Shown: piece by piece, positions 17,239 through 26,697 of the stretch
Layout: the number at the start of each line of letters is the position of its first letter
Position numbering within the stretch: position 1 is the first letter of the stretch
Source of the DNA: Flavobacterium aestivum
GTDB lineage: Bacteria; Bacteroidota; Bacteroidia; Flavobacteriales; Flavobacteriaceae
Reading direction: 5' to 3'
Assembly: GCF_026870175.2 (NCBI RefSeq)
Contig: NZ_CP113977.2
Span: forward strand, 806,001-870,000
DNA: 64,000 bases
Made by a program: the position numbers and the translations under genes
The notes under the pieces: generated by a model
Database searches by the model: none
The model's input: only the letters and a program-made list of their open reading frames with translations
What the model was told of the DNA's origin: nothing

Positions 17239-18339
17239 ATGCCCCCAAGAATGAAAATAGTACATATTATAAACAATTTAGCATCTGGAGGCGCCGAAAA
17301 ATTACTTTTGGACACTATACCTCTTTATAGAAAAAAAGGAATTGAGGTTGATTTATTGGTACTGAATGGCACCGAAAGTCCTTTTATGCAAGTATTAAAA
17401 GAGCTCGACTGTTGTTCGATTTATTCTTTAGGGCTAAATTCAGAATACAATCCGATACAGGTTTTTAGATTAATTCCTTTCCTGAAAAAATATGATATAG
17501 CTCATGTACATTTATTTCCTTCACAATATTGGGTTGTCTTTGCAAAGCTGTTGTCCTTTTCTAAAATTAAATTGATACTTACTGAGCATACTACGACAAA
17601 TCCTCGCATGAAAAATTATCTATTAAGTAAAATAGATCGATTTATTTACCGATTTTACTGTAAAGTAGTTTGTATTACAGATGAGGTTTCTCAAATATTA
17701 TATCAATACACCCAACAATCACAGTTGAAGTTTGTTGTAATTGAGAATGGGGTTAATCTAAAAGAAATATACGATGCTGAGCCTTATTCTAAAAGAAACA
17801 TTTCAAGTCTATTTAGCGATCAAGATACATTACTAATTCAAGTTGCTAGATTTAGCAAGCATAAGGATCAGGAAACAGTTATAAAAGCATTGAAATTTTT
17901 GCCTGTCAATGTAAAGTTAATGCTGGTAGGGGAAGGAGTTTTAAGAAAAAACTGCAAAGACTTGGTTAAGCAGCTTAAATTAGAAGACAGAGTATTATTT
18001 TTGGGTGCGCGAATGGATGTGCCAAAGCTGTTAAAAACAGCTGATATATCCCTTTTAAGTTCAAATTGGGAAGGATTTGGTTTAGTAGCTGTAGAGAGCA
18101 TGGCTTCTGGAAAACCATTTATTGCCTCAAACGTTCCAGGAATGGCAAGTGTTGTTAAAGATGCTGGTATTTTGTTTGAAAAAGGAAATGCTAGCGAACT
18201 AGCCTTTCATATTGATAAGCTAATCAAGGATCAGAATTATTATAAAGAGGTTGTTAATGCCTGCAAAATAAGAGCTAAGCAATACGACATACAATTTATG
18301 GTAGATAAACACATAGATTTGTATCAAACAATAATATAA
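17239..18339 (+). CDS. Glycosyltransferase family 4
   Basis: 366 residues of the GT-B fold. The N-terminal domain begins MKIVHIINNLASGGAEKLL. The C-terminal nucleotide-sugar domain has SSNWEGFGLVAVESMASGKP, containing the E-x7-E pair of GT4 retaining enzymes. It would add one sugar to the lipid-linked repeat unit at the cytoplasmic membrane face. Two starts are possible: the ATG at 17239 (MPPRMKI) and the ATG at 17251 (MKIVHI), the second matching family habit better. It is followed by the next gene after 2 bases. Confidence 0.85.
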   Translation: MPPRMKIVHIINNLASGGAEKLLLDTIPLYRKKGIEVDLLVLNGTESPFMQVLKELDCCSIYSLGLNSEYNPIQVFRLIPFLKKYDIAHVHLFPSQYWVVFAKLLSFSKIKLILTEHTTTNPRMKNYLLSKIDRFIYRFYCKVVCITDEVSQILYQYTQQSQLKFVVIENGVNLKEIYDAEPYSKRNISSLFSDQDTLLIQVARFSKHKDQETVIKALKFLPVNVKLMLVGEGVLRKNCKDLVKQLKLEDRVLFLGARMDVPKLLKTADISLLSSNWEGFGLVAVESMASGKPFIASNVPGMASVVKDAGILFEKGNASELAFHIDKLIKDQNYYKEVVNACKIRAKQYDIQFMVDKHIDLYQTII

Positions 18340-18341
18340 TC

Positions 18342-19403
18342 ATGTCAATTTTAATTAAAAGAAATACGGCAACTTTTATTGCATTATTGATACTCAATTT
18401 ATTGGTTGCAGTTCTTGCATTCTATATATTACCAAAACGGTTCTTTTATGACGCTGTAGTTATTGCGTTAGATAAAGGGAATGAAATAGGCTTTTTGGGT
18501 AGTTATCCGCTAACCATATTGTTTTATAAGATAACGGGTTTGCGTTATTTACCTTTTCCTATAGTAGGGTTAATTCAATTTCCTATTTTGATGTATATCT
18601 TATACAGAATAGGAATACCTTATGATTTTGAGAAGCTTAACATAAAAAATGTACTCATCTATATAGGAATACTTATGATGGCAGTTTTTATGTCAATGCC
18701 TTCTAAAGAATTTATAACCTATTTATTTGTTGCACAAATTGTATTTATATATAAAAGTGAGAGAATTTCATTTAAGAAATCTGTCTTTTTATCCCTGTTT
18801 TTTTTGGCTCTTTTTGGAGTTTTTTACAGGCCTTACTTTTTTTTGATTCCAATTATATCCGTTGGTATGTATGGTATAAGTTTTGTAAAGTTTAAAAATA
18901 CAACGCTCAATACTATTTTTTATGGATTACTTATTGCCATATTTTTGTCGTTAAGTTATGGAGTCATAGAAGGACATTATTTTTCAGAAATTAGTAGAGA
19001 AATAGTAAATAACGCAAGATTAAATGGAGTAGATGCCAATTCTAGCATTATATCTCCATTAAAACCAGATACTTGGTATGGTGAAGCCATTGGAATTGTA
19101 TATGGTTTTTTCTCAGTAAATATTCCGGTAAACGGCTTTAAACATATTCTTTCTCCTCAAATTTTGGCTTTTGTTTTTTGGCAACTTTTTTTGTTTTACA
19201 TTCTTTTTGTTCGGTTTTCAAGATGTATAAAGGATAGAATAAAGAACGATTATGAGCTTTGGATTTTATTGATTTTGTTTGCTTTTTTTATTGTTCAAGG
19301 CATTTTTGAACCTGATTTAGGGTCGGCAGTTCGACATAAAATAGGTGTTTTTCCTCTAATTTACTATGCATTATACTATGACCATTTCAGAAAAAAACTT
19401 TAA
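18342..19403 (+). CDS. Polytopic membrane protein, candidate Wzy polysaccharide polymerase
   Basis: 353 residues with about nine or ten hydrophobic segments and little else conserved, as is usual for Wzy proteins. A hydrophilic loop sits near residues 215-245 (NNARLNGVDANSSIISPLKPD), and an SKE motif follows the fourth segment (MSMPSKEFITYL). Assignment rests on topology and on its place between a glycosyltransferase and an O-antigen ligase-like gene. Its end overlaps the next gene. It could also be an uncharacterised membrane glycosyltransferase. Confidence 0.55.
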   Translation: MSILIKRNTATFIALLILNLLVAVLAFYILPKRFFYDAVVIALDKGNEIGFLGSYPLTILFYKITGLRYLPFPIVGLIQFPILMYILYRIGIPYDFEKLNIKNVLIYIGILMMAVFMSMPSKEFITYLFVAQIVFIYKSERISFKKSVFLSLFFLALFGVFYRPYFFLIPIISVGMYGISFVKFKNTTLNTIFYGLLIAIFLSLSYGVIEGHYFSEISREIVNNARLNGVDANSSIISPLKPDTWYGEAIGIVYGFFSVNIPVNGFKHILSPQILAFVFWQLFLFYILFVRFSRCIKDRIKNDYELWILLILFAFFIVQGIFEPDLGSAVRHKIGVFPLIYYALYYDHFRKKL

Positions 19404-20682
19404 TAAAATAATCAACGTTTTTTTGGTATTGCTTGCCATTGCAATGATTTTTAGAAAACCATGTACTTTGTTGATCATATTATTTGCTGTTTTTAATTTA
19501 TTTTTCATCAAAAAACTGAATTATACTAAACAATCTCTGGTTTTAGGATTGCTTATCGCGTCACCTTTGATTCTGGAAATTGTCATGTTTTGGAATAATG
19601 ACTCTTATCTTAAAGGTTTAAAATCGTTAGAGAAATACAGTTCTCTCCTTATTTTCCCACTATTTATTTTAGGGAATTATAAGAGGGTTCAGTTTTATAA
19701 AATTCTTCGATATTATAGTGTGATAACCACAATTATTTTGCTTTTTTTCTTTGTCCGATTTAATGTTTTGCATTCAGAATTAATGGATAAATATTTAAGC
19801 GGAAAAGATTTATGGGAAATGGGGTATGTTTTTTCAGATAGTGTAGGAATACATGCTCCAGCTCTTAATATGCATTTAGCTTTTGTTAGTGTATGCAGTC
19901 TCTTTTTCATTTTTTATAGTTTCCGTCTCAAGGAAAAAATAATCATAAGAATAGCTAGTATATTCATTTTCCTTTTTTCCTTTTTCATTATTCTTTTTGT
20001 AAATACAAGAATGGCATTGATCAATGTGCTTATTGGTTATGTATTGGTTTTTTACTCTGAAGTTTTCAGTAAATATAATCTCAGGAGGGTTATTGGAATA
20101 TCTACTCTATTAATTCTTTTATTGGGAGGTGTGTTTTTTGTTTTTATTCAAAAGAATCCCTTTATGAAAGAGAAATATGGTTCCATAGCCTTTTCTTATA
20201 TGGATAAGGTTGGTAAACTTGATGAAATTGAAAATCCTGAGGGTAAACTTTCGAGTGCATTTGTTACTCGTCTTTCTATTTGGAAATCAGCATGGGAACT
20301 TTCCTCAGAGCATCTTCTTGTAGGGGTAGGGGCATCGGAGGGAAAAAACAAATTAATAGAATATTTCGAGAAAACAAATCAACATTATTTGGCTAGAAAT
20401 AAATATCCTACACACAATCAGTTTTTGGATTTTTTGTTGAAATTCGGAATATTAGGCCCAGTGATAGTTTTAGTTTATCTATCATTGCCTGGTTATTTAG
20501 GGTTTAGTTTAAAAAACGTCTTGATTCTTTTTTTCTTCTTTCTTTTTTTTAGCTCCAACCTTACCGATGATTTTTTGTTGCGTTTTGATGGAATCGTATT
20601 TAGTGGATTATGGGTTTCAATTTTTGGTTGTTATTGGCTACAACAAACAATCAATGTGAATAAAGAACATCCCATAATTTAA
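19378..20682 (+). CDS. O-antigen ligase family protein (WaaL/Wzy_C)
   Basis: About 434 residues with ten or more membrane helices. The periplasmic loop contains LLVGVGASEGKNKLIEYF and then YPTHNQFLDFLLKFGILG, the G-x-G and HN-x-(F/Y)LD signature of the Wzy_C family. It would either polymerise repeat units or ligate finished glycan to its acceptor. The frame is open from 19366, and the internal start MTISEKNF at 19378 is slightly preferred. Either start lies inside the previous gene (overlap 26-38 bases), which suggests translational coupling. Confidence 0.75.
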   Translation: MTISEKNFNKIINVFLVLLAIAMIFRKPCTLLIILFAVFNLFFIKKLNYTKQSLVLGLLIASPLILEIVMFWNNDSYLKGLKSLEKYSSLLIFPLFILGNYKRVQFYKILRYYSVITTIILLFFFVRFNVLHSELMDKYLSGKDLWEMGYVFSDSVGIHAPALNMHLAFVSVCSLFFIFYSFRLKEKIIIRIASIFIFLFSFFIILFVNTRMALINVLIGYVLVFYSEVFSKYNLRRVIGISTLLILLLGGVFFVFIQKNPFMKEKYGSIAFSYMDKVGKLDEIENPEGKLSSAFVTRLSIWKSAWELSSEHLLVGVGASEGKNKLIEYFEKTNQHYLARNKYPTHNQFLDFLLKFGILGPVIVLVYLSLPGYLGFSLKNVLILFFFFLFFSSNLTDDFLLRFDGIVFSGLWVSIFGCYWLQQTINVNKEHPII

Positions 20683-20694
20683 TGATAGAAGTTA

Positions 20695-21684
20695 TTATTC
20701 GAAATCTTTCGGGGTATTAGATTTCCAATGCGCTAATGACTTTGCAAAACCGTATTTAAATTCAAAACCAGTATCTATTAAATATTGAGGTTTAATATTT
20801 GTTGGGAATCCTGCCTTTTTAACTCGAGTGGGATGAAGATCCGATTTCTTACCAATTAGTTTAAATATTATTTGAATAATTCTTGCTAAAGTGATTAAAA
20901 TAGGCATGGGTAAACTCAAAGTAGGTTTTTTATAATTCAAATTATGTTTAATTTCTTGCGTCATCTCTTTTAGATTCAACAAAGGATATTCGGCATAATT
21001 ATAGGTTATTTCCCTGTCTTTCTTTTCCATTGTGAATAAGATACTGTCTATCAAACCGTAAACATAACCATAGGCTTTAATTACATTTCCGCCATTAGGC
21101 AAAACAAAAATACCTTTTTTCAAGGCTTTTATGGTTCTATAAATATTGCCTGGATCTTTAGGTCCGTAAATAACACTAGGTCTTACAATAATTAATCTTT
21201 TAAAGACATTGCTCGCAAGCCAAGTTTTATGTTCTAACTCTACCATTGCTTTTGATATTCCATAGGGGGTTTCTGGATACAACGGTGAATTTTCAACACA
21301 AACATTTTTTGATCTACCGTAAGGAGCAATGCTACTTATGAAAAAAAAGTTTTCAATTTTTAGATTTTCCGTAAAAACATTGATGTTTTTTGCTCCGATT
21401 ATGTTTGTATCAAAATATTCTTTGGGATCATGGCCAGGCTCTCTATGAATAGCAGCAAGATTAAATACCCATGATTCTGAAGGATTAAGTTCTCCAGTAT
21501 AGAAAGGAATCGGATTTCTTACATCACATTTTTCATAAATTACAATATCAGGAATAGTTTCAAAGTATTCAGGGCGATTTATGTCATAGATAATATATTT
21601 ATCAAATTTATTAAGCTCTATAAAACGATTAATTAGAAAATAACTGATATAACCTGATCCACCGAATAAAAAAACAACTTTCAT
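20695..21684 (-). CDS. NAD-dependent epimerase/dehydratase (extended SDR)
   Basis: 329 residues. The Rossmann start MKVVFLFGGSGYISYFL departs from the usual GxxGxxG by having Ser in place of the last Gly. Later come the FNLAAIHREPGHDP segment and the catalytic YGISK (YxxxK) motif with an upstream SSIAPYG. It probably modifies a nucleotide-activated sugar for the surface glycan, but substrate and reaction cannot be read. It is the only leftward gene within the first half of the cluster and converges on the ligase gene. Confidence 0.75.
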   Translation of the reverse strand: MKVVFLFGGSGYISYFLINRFIELNKFDKYIIYDINRPEYFETIPDIVIYEKCDVRNPIPFYTGELNPSESWVFNLAAIHREPGHDPKEYFDTNIIGAKNINVFTENLKIENFFFISSIAPYGRSKNVCVENSPLYPETPYGISKAMVELEHKTWLASNVFKRLIIVRPSVIYGPKDPGNIYRTIKALKKGIFVLPNGGNVIKAYGYVYGLIDSILFTMEKKDREITYNYAEYPLLNLKEMTQEIKHNLNYKKPTLSLPMPILITLARIIQIIFKLIGKKSDLHPTRVKKAGFPTNIKPQYLIDTGFEFKYGFAKSLAHWKSNTPKDFE

Positions 21685-21711
21685 CTTCCTAAGATATATT
21701 ATAAAAATTAG

Positions 21712-21719
21712 TATTTTTG
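21712..21719 (+). promoter_or_regulatory. -7 box TATTTTTG just before a glycosyltransferase gene
   Basis: A full TAnnTTTG match ends 5 bases before the ATG at 21725, so the transcript would be almost leaderless. No good -33 element was seen. Confidence 0.35.
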
Positions 21720-21724
21720 ACTTT

Positions 21725-22795
21725 ATGCAAAAAACAAAAATAGTACATATTTCTGAAACCTTTGTTAGTGGAGTTTACACCTACATAAGACAGCTTACTT
21801 ATTTTTGTTCAAAAGACGATAGATTTCAAAATTTTGTTATTTATAGTGGAGAAAGATCTGAAACAAATGATGATTTTATTAAGGAGGACTTTTTTCCAAA
21901 TGTTGAGTTTAGGAGAATTACTATGTCAAGAGAGATTTCTCCTTTGAAAGATCTAAAATCATTAATAAAAATTATCCTCGAAATAAGAAAAATTAAACCG
22001 GAAATAATACATGTGCATTCTTCAAAAGCAGGAGTATTAGGTAGAATTGCTAGATTGTTTTACCCAAAAGCAAAATTGTTTTATACACCGCATGGTTATT
22101 CTTTTATTAGAGAAGATATATCAGGAAATAAAAAACAGGTATATTATTTATTAGAAAAAATAATAACTAAAATATTTGGTGGTACTATCATTGCATGTGG
22201 TGATTATGAATTCATAAAAGCAGAAGGGCTTGGTAAAGCTGAGTTGATTAGAAATGGAGTTGATATTGATTCCGTTTCAAAACACATTAGACCATATAAC
22301 AATCAAAAATTTACAATTGGAACAAGTGGTAAGATATATATACCGAAAAACCCTGAGTTATTCAATAAACTGGCGTTAAAACTTCCCAATTATCAATTTG
22401 TATGGATTGGGGATGGTGAGTTAAAAGATAAACTTACTGCTGAAAATATTATCATTACGGGTTGGAAGTCTAATAATGAAACACTCAAATTAGCTAATGA
22501 ATTTGATGTTTTTTTATCTACATCTTCTTGGGAAGGGCTTCCATTTAATATAATTGAAGCAATGGTGCTCTCTAAGCCTATTGTTTCGTCTAATATTAAC
22601 GGAAATAAACCAACTGTAATTAATTCTCAAAATGGATTTTTATGTGATAAAATTGAAGATTATGTTAATGCATTTCAAATTTTAGAGGATAAAAGCATAA
22701 GGGAACAATTTGGTAAAAGATCATTCCAAATAGCTGATGAATTGTTTAATATGAATAAAAACTTCAATCAATTGATTGCTTTGTATCTAAAATAG
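21725..22795 (+). CDS. Glycosyltransferase family 4
   Basis: 356 residues. The N-terminal domain begins TKIVHISETFVSGVYTYIRQL. The acceptor-side motif HVHSSKAGVLGRIAR and the C-terminal STSSWEGLPFNIIEAMVLSKP (E-x7-E region) place it in the GT4 retaining family near WcaL/CapM-type enzymes. It acts at the cytoplasmic side on lipid-linked intermediates. It is divergent from the SDR gene with a short intergenic space, and is followed by 370 bases of non-coding DNA. Confidence 0.85.
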   Translation: MQKTKIVHISETFVSGVYTYIRQLTYFCSKDDRFQNFVIYSGERSETNDDFIKEDFFPNVEFRRITMSREISPLKDLKSLIKIILEIRKIKPEIIHVHSSKAGVLGRIARLFYPKAKLFYTPHGYSFIREDISGNKKQVYYLLEKIITKIFGGTIIACGDYEFIKAEGLGKAELIRNGVDIDSVSKHIRPYNNQKFTIGTSGKIYIPKNPELFNKLALKLPNYQFVWIGDGELKDKLTAENIIITGWKSNNETLKLANEFDVFLSTSSWEGLPFNIIEAMVLSKPIVSSNINGNKPTVINSQNGFLCDKIEDYVNAFQILEDKSIREQFGKRSFQIADELFNMNKNFNQLIALYLK

Positions 22796-23100
22796 TTTTG
22801 TTAATTTTTAAATAAAACAGAAAGTTTTGTCCTTACTTTCATTCAAATCCACCTCGTTTGCTTAATCATTAAGTTTTAGAATCATGTTGTTTTCCATAAC
22901 TCGAGATTTAGCTAGAACAAATGCCCATGTGTTTTCCATAAGTGAACAGTTATAAAGTTTGCTAATCGAAATGCCTTTTTTAGGCGCTTAATTCACAATA
23001 CGTAAGAAATTTATTTAGGCTTTTCAACTACAAATACCATCGTAAGAATTTATCGGTTAGTAAATGTAAAAGGATACCTGATAATCATTTATCTGAATAA
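22796..23100. other. Non-coding stretch without recognisable features
   Basis: About 300 bases between a glycosyltransferase gene and the promoter of the UDP-glucuronate decarboxylase gene. There is no open frame of note on either strand. The word GTTTTCCATAA occurs twice (near 22890 and 22930). It could be a remnant of a deleted gene or a boundary between cluster modules, but nothing recognisable remains. Confidence 0.4.
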
Positions 23101-23129
23101 TTGTTAGGTAAAATATTTTAGTACATTTG
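23101..23129 (+). promoter_or_regulatory. Promoter TTG-N18-TACATTTG
   Basis: TTG at 23101-23103 and TACATTTG at 23122-23129 are 18 bases apart, giving a leader of about 35 bases before the decarboxylase ATG. It probably drives both that gene and the overlapping sugar-phosphate transferase gene. Confidence 0.65.
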
Positions 23130-23168
23130 CGTGTTTCACAAAAATAAATTTAGTAGTATACATTAGCT

Positions 23169-24152
23169 ATGAAGAGAATACTCATCACAGGAGCAGCAGG
23201 ATTTTTAGGGTCTCATTTATGCGATCGTTTTATCAAAGAAGGTTATCATGTAATAGGAATGGATAACCTTATTACTGGTGATTTAAAAAATATACAACAT
23301 TTGTTCAAGCTAGAGCATTTTGAATTTTACCATCATGATATTACCAAATTTGTGCATGTTCCTGGACAGATAGATTATATCTTACATTTTGCTTCGCCAG
23401 CGAGTCCAATAGATTACCTTAAAATCCCGATACAAACTTTAAAAGTAGGTTCATTGGGAACACATAATTTATTAGGTCTAGCTAGGGTAAAAAAGGCAAG
23501 AATTCTTATTGCGTCTACTTCTGAGGTGTATGGAGATCCACTTGTACACCCACAAACTGAGGACTATTACGGAAATGTAAATACTATTGGGCCAAGAGGT
23601 GTGTATGATGAAGCTAAACGTTTCCAGGAATCAATCACTATGGCATATCATACTTTTCATGGGGTCGAAACTAGAATAGTAAGGATTTTTAATACCTACG
23701 GGCCAAGAATGCGTCTCAATGACGGTCGTGTTATTCCAGCCTTTATAGGACAAGCTATTCGTGGAGAAGATTTAACCATTTTTGGAGACGGATTACAAAC
23801 CCGTTCTTTTTGTTATGTTGACGATCAGGTAGAAGGTATTTTTAGATTACTACACTCGGATTATGTGTATCCGGTAAACATTGGTAATCCTGATGAAATT
23901 ACCATCAAGGATTTTGCTGAGGAAATTATAAAATTAACTGGAACCAATCAAAAAGTGGTTTACCGCCCGTTACCTATAAACGATCCTTTGCAACGTCAAC
24001 CAGACACAACCAAAGCTAAAGAATTATTGGGCTGGGAAGCTAAAGTAAGTCGTTCCGAAGGAATGAAAATTACGTATGACTATTTTAAGTCATTATCCAA
24101 AGAGGAATTATCCAAAGAGGAGCACAAAGATTTTTCTAAGTATATCAATTAG
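23169..24152 (+). CDS. UDP-glucuronate decarboxylase (UXS-type SDR)
   Basis: A 327-residue extended SDR that converts UDP-glucuronate to UDP-xylose. It has the NAD site [11 protein letters not shown], the diagnostic [19 protein letters not shown] stretch, STSEVYGDP, the catalytic YDEAK (YxxxK) motif, and the [19 protein letters not shown] substrate loop of UXS enzymes. Length and motif order are normal. UDP-xylose or the 4-keto intermediate would be used for the surface glycan. Its TAG stop overlaps the GTG start of the next gene. Confidence 0.9.
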   Translation: MKRILITGAAGFLGSHLCDRFIKEGYHVIGMDNLITGDLKNIQHLFKLEHFEFYHHDITKFVHVPGQIDYILHFASPASPIDYLKIPIQTLKVGSLGTHNLLGLARVKKARILIASTSEVYGDPLVHPQTEDYYGNVNTIGPRGVYDEAKRFQESITMAYHTFHGVETRIVRIFNTYGPRMRLNDGRVIPAFIGQAIRGEDLTIFGDGLQTRSFCYVDDQVEGIFRLLHSDYVYPVNIGNPDEITIKDFAEEIIKLTGTNQKVVYRPLPINDPLQRQPDTTKAKELLGWEAKVSRSEGMKITYDYFKSLSKEELSKEEHKDFSKYIN

Positions 24153-25504
24153 TGAAGACTAAAACTGGAAGATATTCGGGCTATATTCGCCCTTTTTCAC
24201 GCTTATTAGACTTGATTATTATCAATGTTTTTGCAGCGTATTTTTCGAGTATACCTATTTTTCAGGATTTTTATGCATTAATTATTAGTTGTACTTGGTT
24301 TATTATTGCAGCCAATTTAGGTTTCTACGAAGTTTATAGGTACACCAAAGTAATTGCTATTTTGAATTGTACTTTGAAACAAGCCACTGTTTTTCTGATA
24401 TGTTGTCTGGCACTTGCTTATTTTTATCCCGAAAGGTATAGTTTATACGCGATACTATTATTCACAACTGGATCAACAATATTGGTTCTTGGATTCAAAT
24501 TATTCATTTATTTTTTTCTAAAAAAATACAGAATCATATTTGGGGGTAATTTCAGAACAGTAGTGCTTATAGGTAAAGATAAAAGTATTAAACCCTTGCA
24601 GCACTTTTTTGAAGAAAATCCAGATTATGGATATAAATTGATAAAAATATTTGATTTAGATCATCATAAATATGAGCAGTTACTGGAGAGCCTTTCGTTT
24701 ATTTTAGATAATAAAATAGATGAAATTTATTGTTCTATGAGTGATCTGACCAGTAAGCAAATAGATGATTTTATTTTTTTTGCAGACAACAACTTTAAAA
24801 CGCTTAAATTTATTCCAAATGAGAAACAATTACTTTCTTTAAATACCACCTTTGAGTATTATGATTATATTCCCATAATTCCACAAAGAGCAATTTCACT
24901 AGACCAATCTTTGCATAAAATCATTAAGCGTGCATTCGATATTGTTTTTTCAATTTTAATAATACTTGGGATATTATCTTGGCTAACTCCGATTTTGGCA
25001 TTTATTATTAAGTTAGATTCAAATGGCCCATTGTTTTTTGTACAAGAGAGAAATGGTTTAAATAATAAGGAGTTCAATTGTTTCAAATTCAGGTCGATGG
25101 AACTCAACGATGAGGCAAACATCAATCAAGTTTCTAAAAATGATGTAAGAATAACAAAAATTGGCAGATACATACGAAAAACAAGTATAGATGAGTTACC
25201 TCAGTTCTTTAATGTTTTATTGGGAGACATGTCCGTAGTAGGGCCAAGACCACATATGGTAAGCCATACCAATATGTATGCAGAACGGATTGACAATTTT
25301 ATGGTGCGCCATTTTATAAAACCAGGCATAACCGGTTTGGCTCAAACCAAAGGATTTAGAGGGGAGGTTGAAACGGACAAAGACATTATAAATAGGGTAA
25401 GATATGATATCTTTTATATCGAGAAATGGTCTCTGTTGTTGGATTTAAAAATTATTATTAATACCGTCTATAACATTATCAAAGGAGACAAAAAAGCGTA
25501 TTAA
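24152..25504 (+). CDS. Polyprenyl glycosylphosphotransferase (initiating sugar-phosphate transferase)
   Basis: 450 residues of the WbaP/WcaJ type. It has four or five N-terminal membrane helices, a central CoA-binding-like domain (about 130-250) and a C-terminal catalytic domain (about 260-450). The catalytic domain contains KRAFDIVFS, GPLFFVQERNG, FKFRSM, the DELPQFFNVLLGDMSVVGPRP motif and KPGITGLAQ. It transfers a sugar 1-phosphate to undecaprenyl phosphate, the first step of repeat-unit synthesis. It starts with GTG, overlapping the previous stop, so the two are translationally coupled. Its 3' end overlaps the convergent glycosyltransferase gene by 4 bases. Confidence 0.9.
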   Translation: MKTKTGRYSGYIRPFSRLLDLIIINVFAAYFSSIPIFQDFYALIISCTWFIIAANLGFYEVYRYTKVIAILNCTLKQATVFLICCLALAYFYPERYSLYAILLFTTGSTILVLGFKLFIYFFLKKYRIIFGGNFRTVVLIGKDKSIKPLQHFFEENPDYGYKLIKIFDLDHHKYEQLLESLSFILDNKIDEIYCSMSDLTSKQIDDFIFFADNNFKTLKFIPNEKQLLSLNTTFEYYDYIPIIPQRAISLDQSLHKIIKRAFDIVFSILIILGILSWLTPILAFIIKLDSNGPLFFVQERNGLNNKEFNCFKFRSMELNDEANINQVSKNDVRITKIGRYIRKTSIDELPQFFNVLLGDMSVVGPRPHMVSHTNMYAERIDNFMVRHFIKPGITGLAQTKGFRGEVETDKDIINRVRYDIFYIEKWSLLLDLKIIINTVYNIIKGDKKAY

Positions 25505-26697
25505 AACACGTTTTTTGACAATAGTTTTTGCATTTGGGTATTTAGATTAAATACATTTTCGGATTGCTTTACAATAGCATTTTTCATTTCATAAATTTCG
25601 GATTTGCTTAATTTTGAAATTATAGCTATTTGAACATTTAGTTCATCATAATTCCCAACTTCAGCAACCCAGCCCAGTTGGTTTTCACTTACAATAGTTT
25701 CACCTTCTCCACCCCCAAAGTAGAGGATAGGGAAACCAAGTGCCCCGTATTCATATATTTTTGACGGTACAGAGCCATATATCCTTGTTGTAAGAGGTAC
25801 AATGGCAATATCTAATTTTTTGATTTCTTCATGTAAATCTTGTCGCGCCAGCATCCCATAAAAATAGATTTTTTTCGAAGGGTTTTGCTTAATGAACTCT
25901 TCTATTTGAGTTCGTTCCGCTCCATCTCCAAAAATATGTAATTCAATATTTAAATGGTCAATTTCAATTTTTTTGCATAATTCTAAAACACCTTGTGCAA
26001 CGCCTAATAGTCCAGCATAGAAGAGTTTTATAGTTCCTTCCTTTTCCGTTTTTATTTCTGGAATTAGATCGTTTTGATTCACGGCGTGATCAGGGAAATT
26101 TTGATATAAATAACAGTCTTTATTTGGAATCAACGATCTGACATGGGTAATAATTTCATTTGATTGACCTAAAATAAGAGTTGCTTTTTGGTATATAAAA
26201 AACTCAAATTTTAGAGACACTTTGTGAGAAAGACTATTTACTTTCAAAGCCTTTAATTCTATTGCTGCCAAAGGCCACAGGTCTGAAACGTTTAGGATTA
26301 TTTTTTTGCGTTTGAGCCAAAGTACAAAAACAGAAATAAAAGACAATAATAGTGGAGGCGATTGAACGACTACTTTATGGGGTGTTTTTTTGAACAAAAG
26401 GTAAAAGAAGATACAAGTAGTAAAAGAGAGTATCGATATCAATCGTATGAAAATATTTTTGCTATTACTGGGATAAATCCAAAGTCGTTTTACAATAATA
26501 TTTTGAAACATTTCTTTCACAAAGAATTTCCCCTTGTATTCTGGGAATAGCTCACCTTTTGGATAATTTCCCAAAGGACAAAGTACTGTTACATTGTAAT
26601 TATTTTGATTTAATTTTAATGCCAATTGCTCTATTCTATTGGCAGCAGCCCCTTTTTCCGGAGGATAATAATTGGATACAATGAGAATTTCTTCCAT
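25501..26697 (-). CDS. Glycosyltransferase family 4 (WbuB-like)
   Basis: 398 residues. It begins EEILIVSNYYPPEKGAAANRIEQLA, the usual opening of WbuB-like GT4 enzymes. The C-terminal domain has LFYAGLLGVAQGVLEL and SVPSKIYEYGALGFPILYFGGGEG. A hydrophobic segment near residues 88-118 may bind the membrane. WbuB transfers an N-acetylfucosaminyl residue in E. coli O26, but the donor here is unknown. Its start overlaps the WecB stop by one base and its end overlaps the sugar-phosphate transferase gene tail to tail. Confidence 0.85.
   Translation of the reverse strand: MEEILIVSNYYPPEKGAAANRIEQLALKLNQNNYNVTVLCPLGNYPKGELFPEYKGKFFVKEMFQNIIVKRLWIYPSNSKNIFIRLISILSFTTCIFFYLLFKKTPHKVVVQSPPLLLSFISVFVLWLKRKKIILNVSDLWPLAAIELKALKVNSLSHKVSLKFEFFIYQKATLILGQSNEIITHVRSLIPNKDCYLYQNFPDHAVNQNDLIPEIKTEKEGTIKLFYAGLLGVAQGVLELCKKIEIDHLNIELHIFGDGAERTQIEEFIKQNPSKKIYFYGMLARQDLHEEIKKLDIAIVPLTTRIYGSVPSKIYEYGALGFPILYFGGGEGETIVSENQLGWVAEVGNYDELNVQIAIISKLSKSEIYEMKNAIVKQSENVFNLNTQMQKLLSKNVF

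Noticed and set aside
18342..20682. Single polymerase gene split in two
   Set aside because: The second protein alone has the full O-antigen ligase layout with its periplasmic loop, and the first has its own start and complete set of helices, so these are two overlapping genes.
22796..23100. Remnant of a deleted cluster gene
   Set aside because: No readable protein fragment in any frame; only a repeated GTTTTCCATAA word, which is too little evidence.
24152..24154. Possible frameshift or fusion between the UDP-glucuronate decarboxylase and sugar-phosphate transferase genes
   Set aside because: Both proteins have complete, normal-length family domains; the TAG/GTG overlap is ordinary translational coupling.
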